From contig VHZZ01000144.1 of NCBI GenBank assembly GCA_009801015.1, positions 245,264 to 280,202 on the forward strand: 34,939 nt of DNA. Reading direction: 5' to 3'. The position numbers were made by a program, and so were the translations under genes. A model generated the notes under the pieces. That model had not been told where the DNA came from, ran no database searches, and saw only the letters and a list, made by a program, of their open reading frames with translations. Source of the stretch: Silene noctiflora (taxonomy: Eukaryota; Streptophyta; Magnoliopsida; Caryophyllales; Caryophyllaceae). Positions 32,923-34,939 of the stretch are shown here, piece by piece. The first letter of the stretch is position 1. Each line of letters starts with the position of its first letter.

Positions 32923-33073
32923 TGTAAATATAGCAATAGCATAATTTTGTCAATCAATTAGCATCTTTGTATAGGCTNCTCTCCTTATTTAGTTGTATAT
33001 CCTCCCTATATATATATTGTAACATTCAGTCATCAATAAAAACACACAATTCATTCTAAACTCTAGTCTTATA
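32923..33073 (+). repeat. 3' part of the 5' LTR of a Copia element
   Basis: The LTR end is fixed by the primer site TGGTATCA that follows at 33074. A TATA-like CCCTATATATATATTG lies at about 33003 and an AATAAA-like ATCAATAAAAAC at about 33032. TGTAAATATAGC at 32923 is one candidate left border, but without the other LTR it is uncertain. A tandem CCAACTCACAAGATCAA pair lies just outside (32850-32891). One ambiguous base (N) is at 32978. Confidence 0.5.
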
Positions 33074-33085
33074 TGGTATCAACGA
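33074..33085 (+). other. primer binding site of the Copia element
   Basis: TGGTATCAACGA directly follows the LTR and resembles the initiator methionine tRNA complement TGGTATCAGAGC in its first eight bases. Confidence 0.7.
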
Positions 33086-33165
33086 GTCTCAATCGATCCA
33101 ACCCTCTTCGACCTAAACGCCACTCATTCAAACGCCAACATCACCTCTCTCACCCGTGTCCCACC

Positions 33166-34939
33166 ATGACTAACACCCACACTGACACCCTTATTCCCAA
33201 CCCCCATAACGCGGCCAAACCCCTCACTGCCCCGAACCTCGCTCACGTGGTTAAATTGACCCCCCTCAACTATATCACCGGGAGGTTTCAACTCACTAAT
33301 ATCCTCTTTGGATTTAGTCTTCTCGGCTTCTTAGACGGATCCGACCTTGCACCTCCTGCCACCCTTGTTGACGCCAACAAGCAGGAGACTCCCAACCCCG
33401 CACACTTGTCTTGGCTTAAGCAAGACGGCCTCATTCTAGGCGCCCTCATGGGCACCATCACCTCAACCCTACAAACCTTAATCGTACGGGCAAAAAACGC
33501 TAAGGAGGCTTGGGATATCCTAGCCCACACTTACGCCAACCCATCTCGTATCCATATTCAACAACTCAAAGAAAAACTTGATTCGATAGTGAAGACTACG
33601 GATCAAACCATCAATGACTATGGTCACTCCGTCAAAGCCTGCGTGGACCAACTCGCCCTCATGGGCAAAATAATTGATCTTGAGGACGTTGTTTCAAAGG
33701 TCCTCAAGGGTCTCGATTATGACCTTTATAAACCAGTTATTGACACCGTACGCGCTCGAGACACACCAATCTGTTTCGAGGCCCTCCATGAGAAGTTACT
33801 CCAACGCGAGTTGCTCCTCAAGCACCAACCCAGTCACAACCACTTCACTCCCTCTGCCAACCCTGCCTATCGGCACAATCACCAAAACAGGACTCACTAC
33901 CGCTCACCGAACCCTGGCTATAACCACACCACCGTTACCCAACCACCCAACCAAACTAACCCTCACCCATTCAAAGGTCGGTGCCAATGGTGCCGCGAAA
34001 CAGGTCATGTTATTGCCAACTGTCCACTGTTTCGAAAACTTTTCCCCAACATCACCTTCTCTGCTCCGCCCACCACCCGTTACCAACAACCTTCACCACA
34101 AGAACACACCGTGACCAATGGAGCAGCGGTCCCAAACTCGGATTTTCTCCTTGATAGCGGCGCAAGTCATCATATTACCCATGACTTGGATACCCTCGCC
34201 TTCCATTCTCCTTATACCGGTCCTGATGATCTTATAATTGGAGACGGTTCCGCCATACCAATCGCCAATATATGTAGCTTTACTTTACAATCGCTTAAAT
34301 TTAGTAATGTTCTTCACGTTCCGAAAATATCGCGAAATATATTGTCTATATCGATAATCAAGTGTTTGTTGTTTTCTCACATGATTGTTTTTTTGTCAAG
34401 GCGATAGCAACAGGAACCATACTTCTCCAGGGCCGAGTTAAAGACGGAATTTACGAGTGGTGTCCTTCCAAACCCAAAGTCTATGCCCCTATCAAAGGAC
34501 CCACATCGTTGTCTTGGCATCATAAGTTAGGACACCCAACATATGATGTAATCAAGATTATTAATAAAAACTTACCATTTTCTATTTACGATTATGCTCA
34601 CTGTGAATCATGCAATGTCGCAAAAAGCAAGAAGCTACCATTCTCTACCTCCTCGTTCAAACGAACGAACCCCTAGACCTTATTTTTTCTGACCTTTGGA
34701 CAAGCCCGGTTATATCATTCGACCATTACAAATATTACATCGTATTCGTCGATCATTATAGCAAGTACGTTTGGCTGTATCCATTAAAGCAAAAATCCGA
34801 CACTACTCAATTATTTCTACAATTTAAAGCTCTCGCAGAAAAAAATTTTAATAAACCAATTAAACATTTTTTCTCCGATAATGGAGGTGAGTATATTAAA
34901 TTATCCACCACTCTACTTAACAATGGTATCTCTCACTCA
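33166..34939 (+). pseudogene. Ty1/Copia gag-pol, frame-broken and cut by the window end
   Basis: The start ATG at 33166 (context CCACCATGA) is preferred to the frame-open ATG at 33073 that overlaps the primer site. Gag (UBN2-type) spans roughly residues 25-240, with LLGFLDGS near the start. The zinc knuckle CX2CX4HX4C has Cys273, Cys276, His281 and Cys286. Aspartic protease motif DSGA begins at Asp330. The frame is lost between about 34345 and 34356 and resumes in another frame with the pre-integrase His/Cys segment (SWHHKLGHP, HCESC). A second break at about 34665-34672 moves to the third frame, which carries the integrase core (DLIFSDLW, DNGGEY) to the edge. Reverse transcriptase, RNase H and the 3' LTR lie outside. 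The gag region is much richer in C than the NLRs. As written it cannot make a full polyprotein. Confidence 0.9.

Overview
This is a nuclear plant DNA window: AT-rich, with spliced genes, many small transposable elements and no bacterial-type organisation. It is a cluster of CC-NB-ARC-LRR (CNL, RPM1-like) disease-resistance genes. Stowaway-like ends carrying CTCCGTCC/GGGAGTA, SINE-like pieces and Copia elements fit a eudicot. The style suggests Caryophyllales, but nothing seen here proves that.

Three NLR genes lie head to tail on the + strand, at 2291-6362, 14449-18535 and 24907-27882. Each has two coding exons. The single intron splits one Arg codon just before the kinase-2 motif, and joining the exons gives unbroken proteins of about 926, 923 and 929 residues. 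All three have a good P-loop, but kinase-2 reads VFDN instead of the usual LDDVW and the MHD position reads IHE or LHE. A fourth copy (19762-20476) is a broken pseudogene missing the whole NB-ARC region. A fifth, inverted 3'-end relic (9061-9225, - strand) lies between genes 1 and 2. Parts of the flanks are duplicated with the genes: block A (about 101-1755 and 9530-11150) and block B (about 6795-7870 and 20462-21540). The cluster therefore grew by segmental duplication followed by insertion and decay.

The spacers are largely mobile DNA. From left to right they hold Stowaway-like composites in block A, an hAT-like MITE in intron 1, a fold-back plus a long-TIR element upstream of gene 2 (11197-12175), a non-autonomous hAT-like element full of GATATCC palindromes with an 8-bp target duplication (21639-22182), two adjacent MITEs (22382-23134), a LINE RNase H remnant, a small MITE with a 10-bp target duplication behind gene 3, a SINE, a complete TRIM-type miniature LTR element with a 5-bp target duplication (28764-29648), and a Helitron-like piece (about 31132-31434).

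The right edge (about 32850-34939) is the 5' part of a decayed Ty1/Copia retrotransposon: LTR end, primer binding site, gag, protease and integrase start, with two frame breaks. The window ends inside its integrase.

The NLRs would act inside the cell as immune receptors. No pathogen specificity can be read from the sequence. The stretches 12615-14160, 23740-24780, 29655-31130 and 31435-32850 hold nothing I can name.
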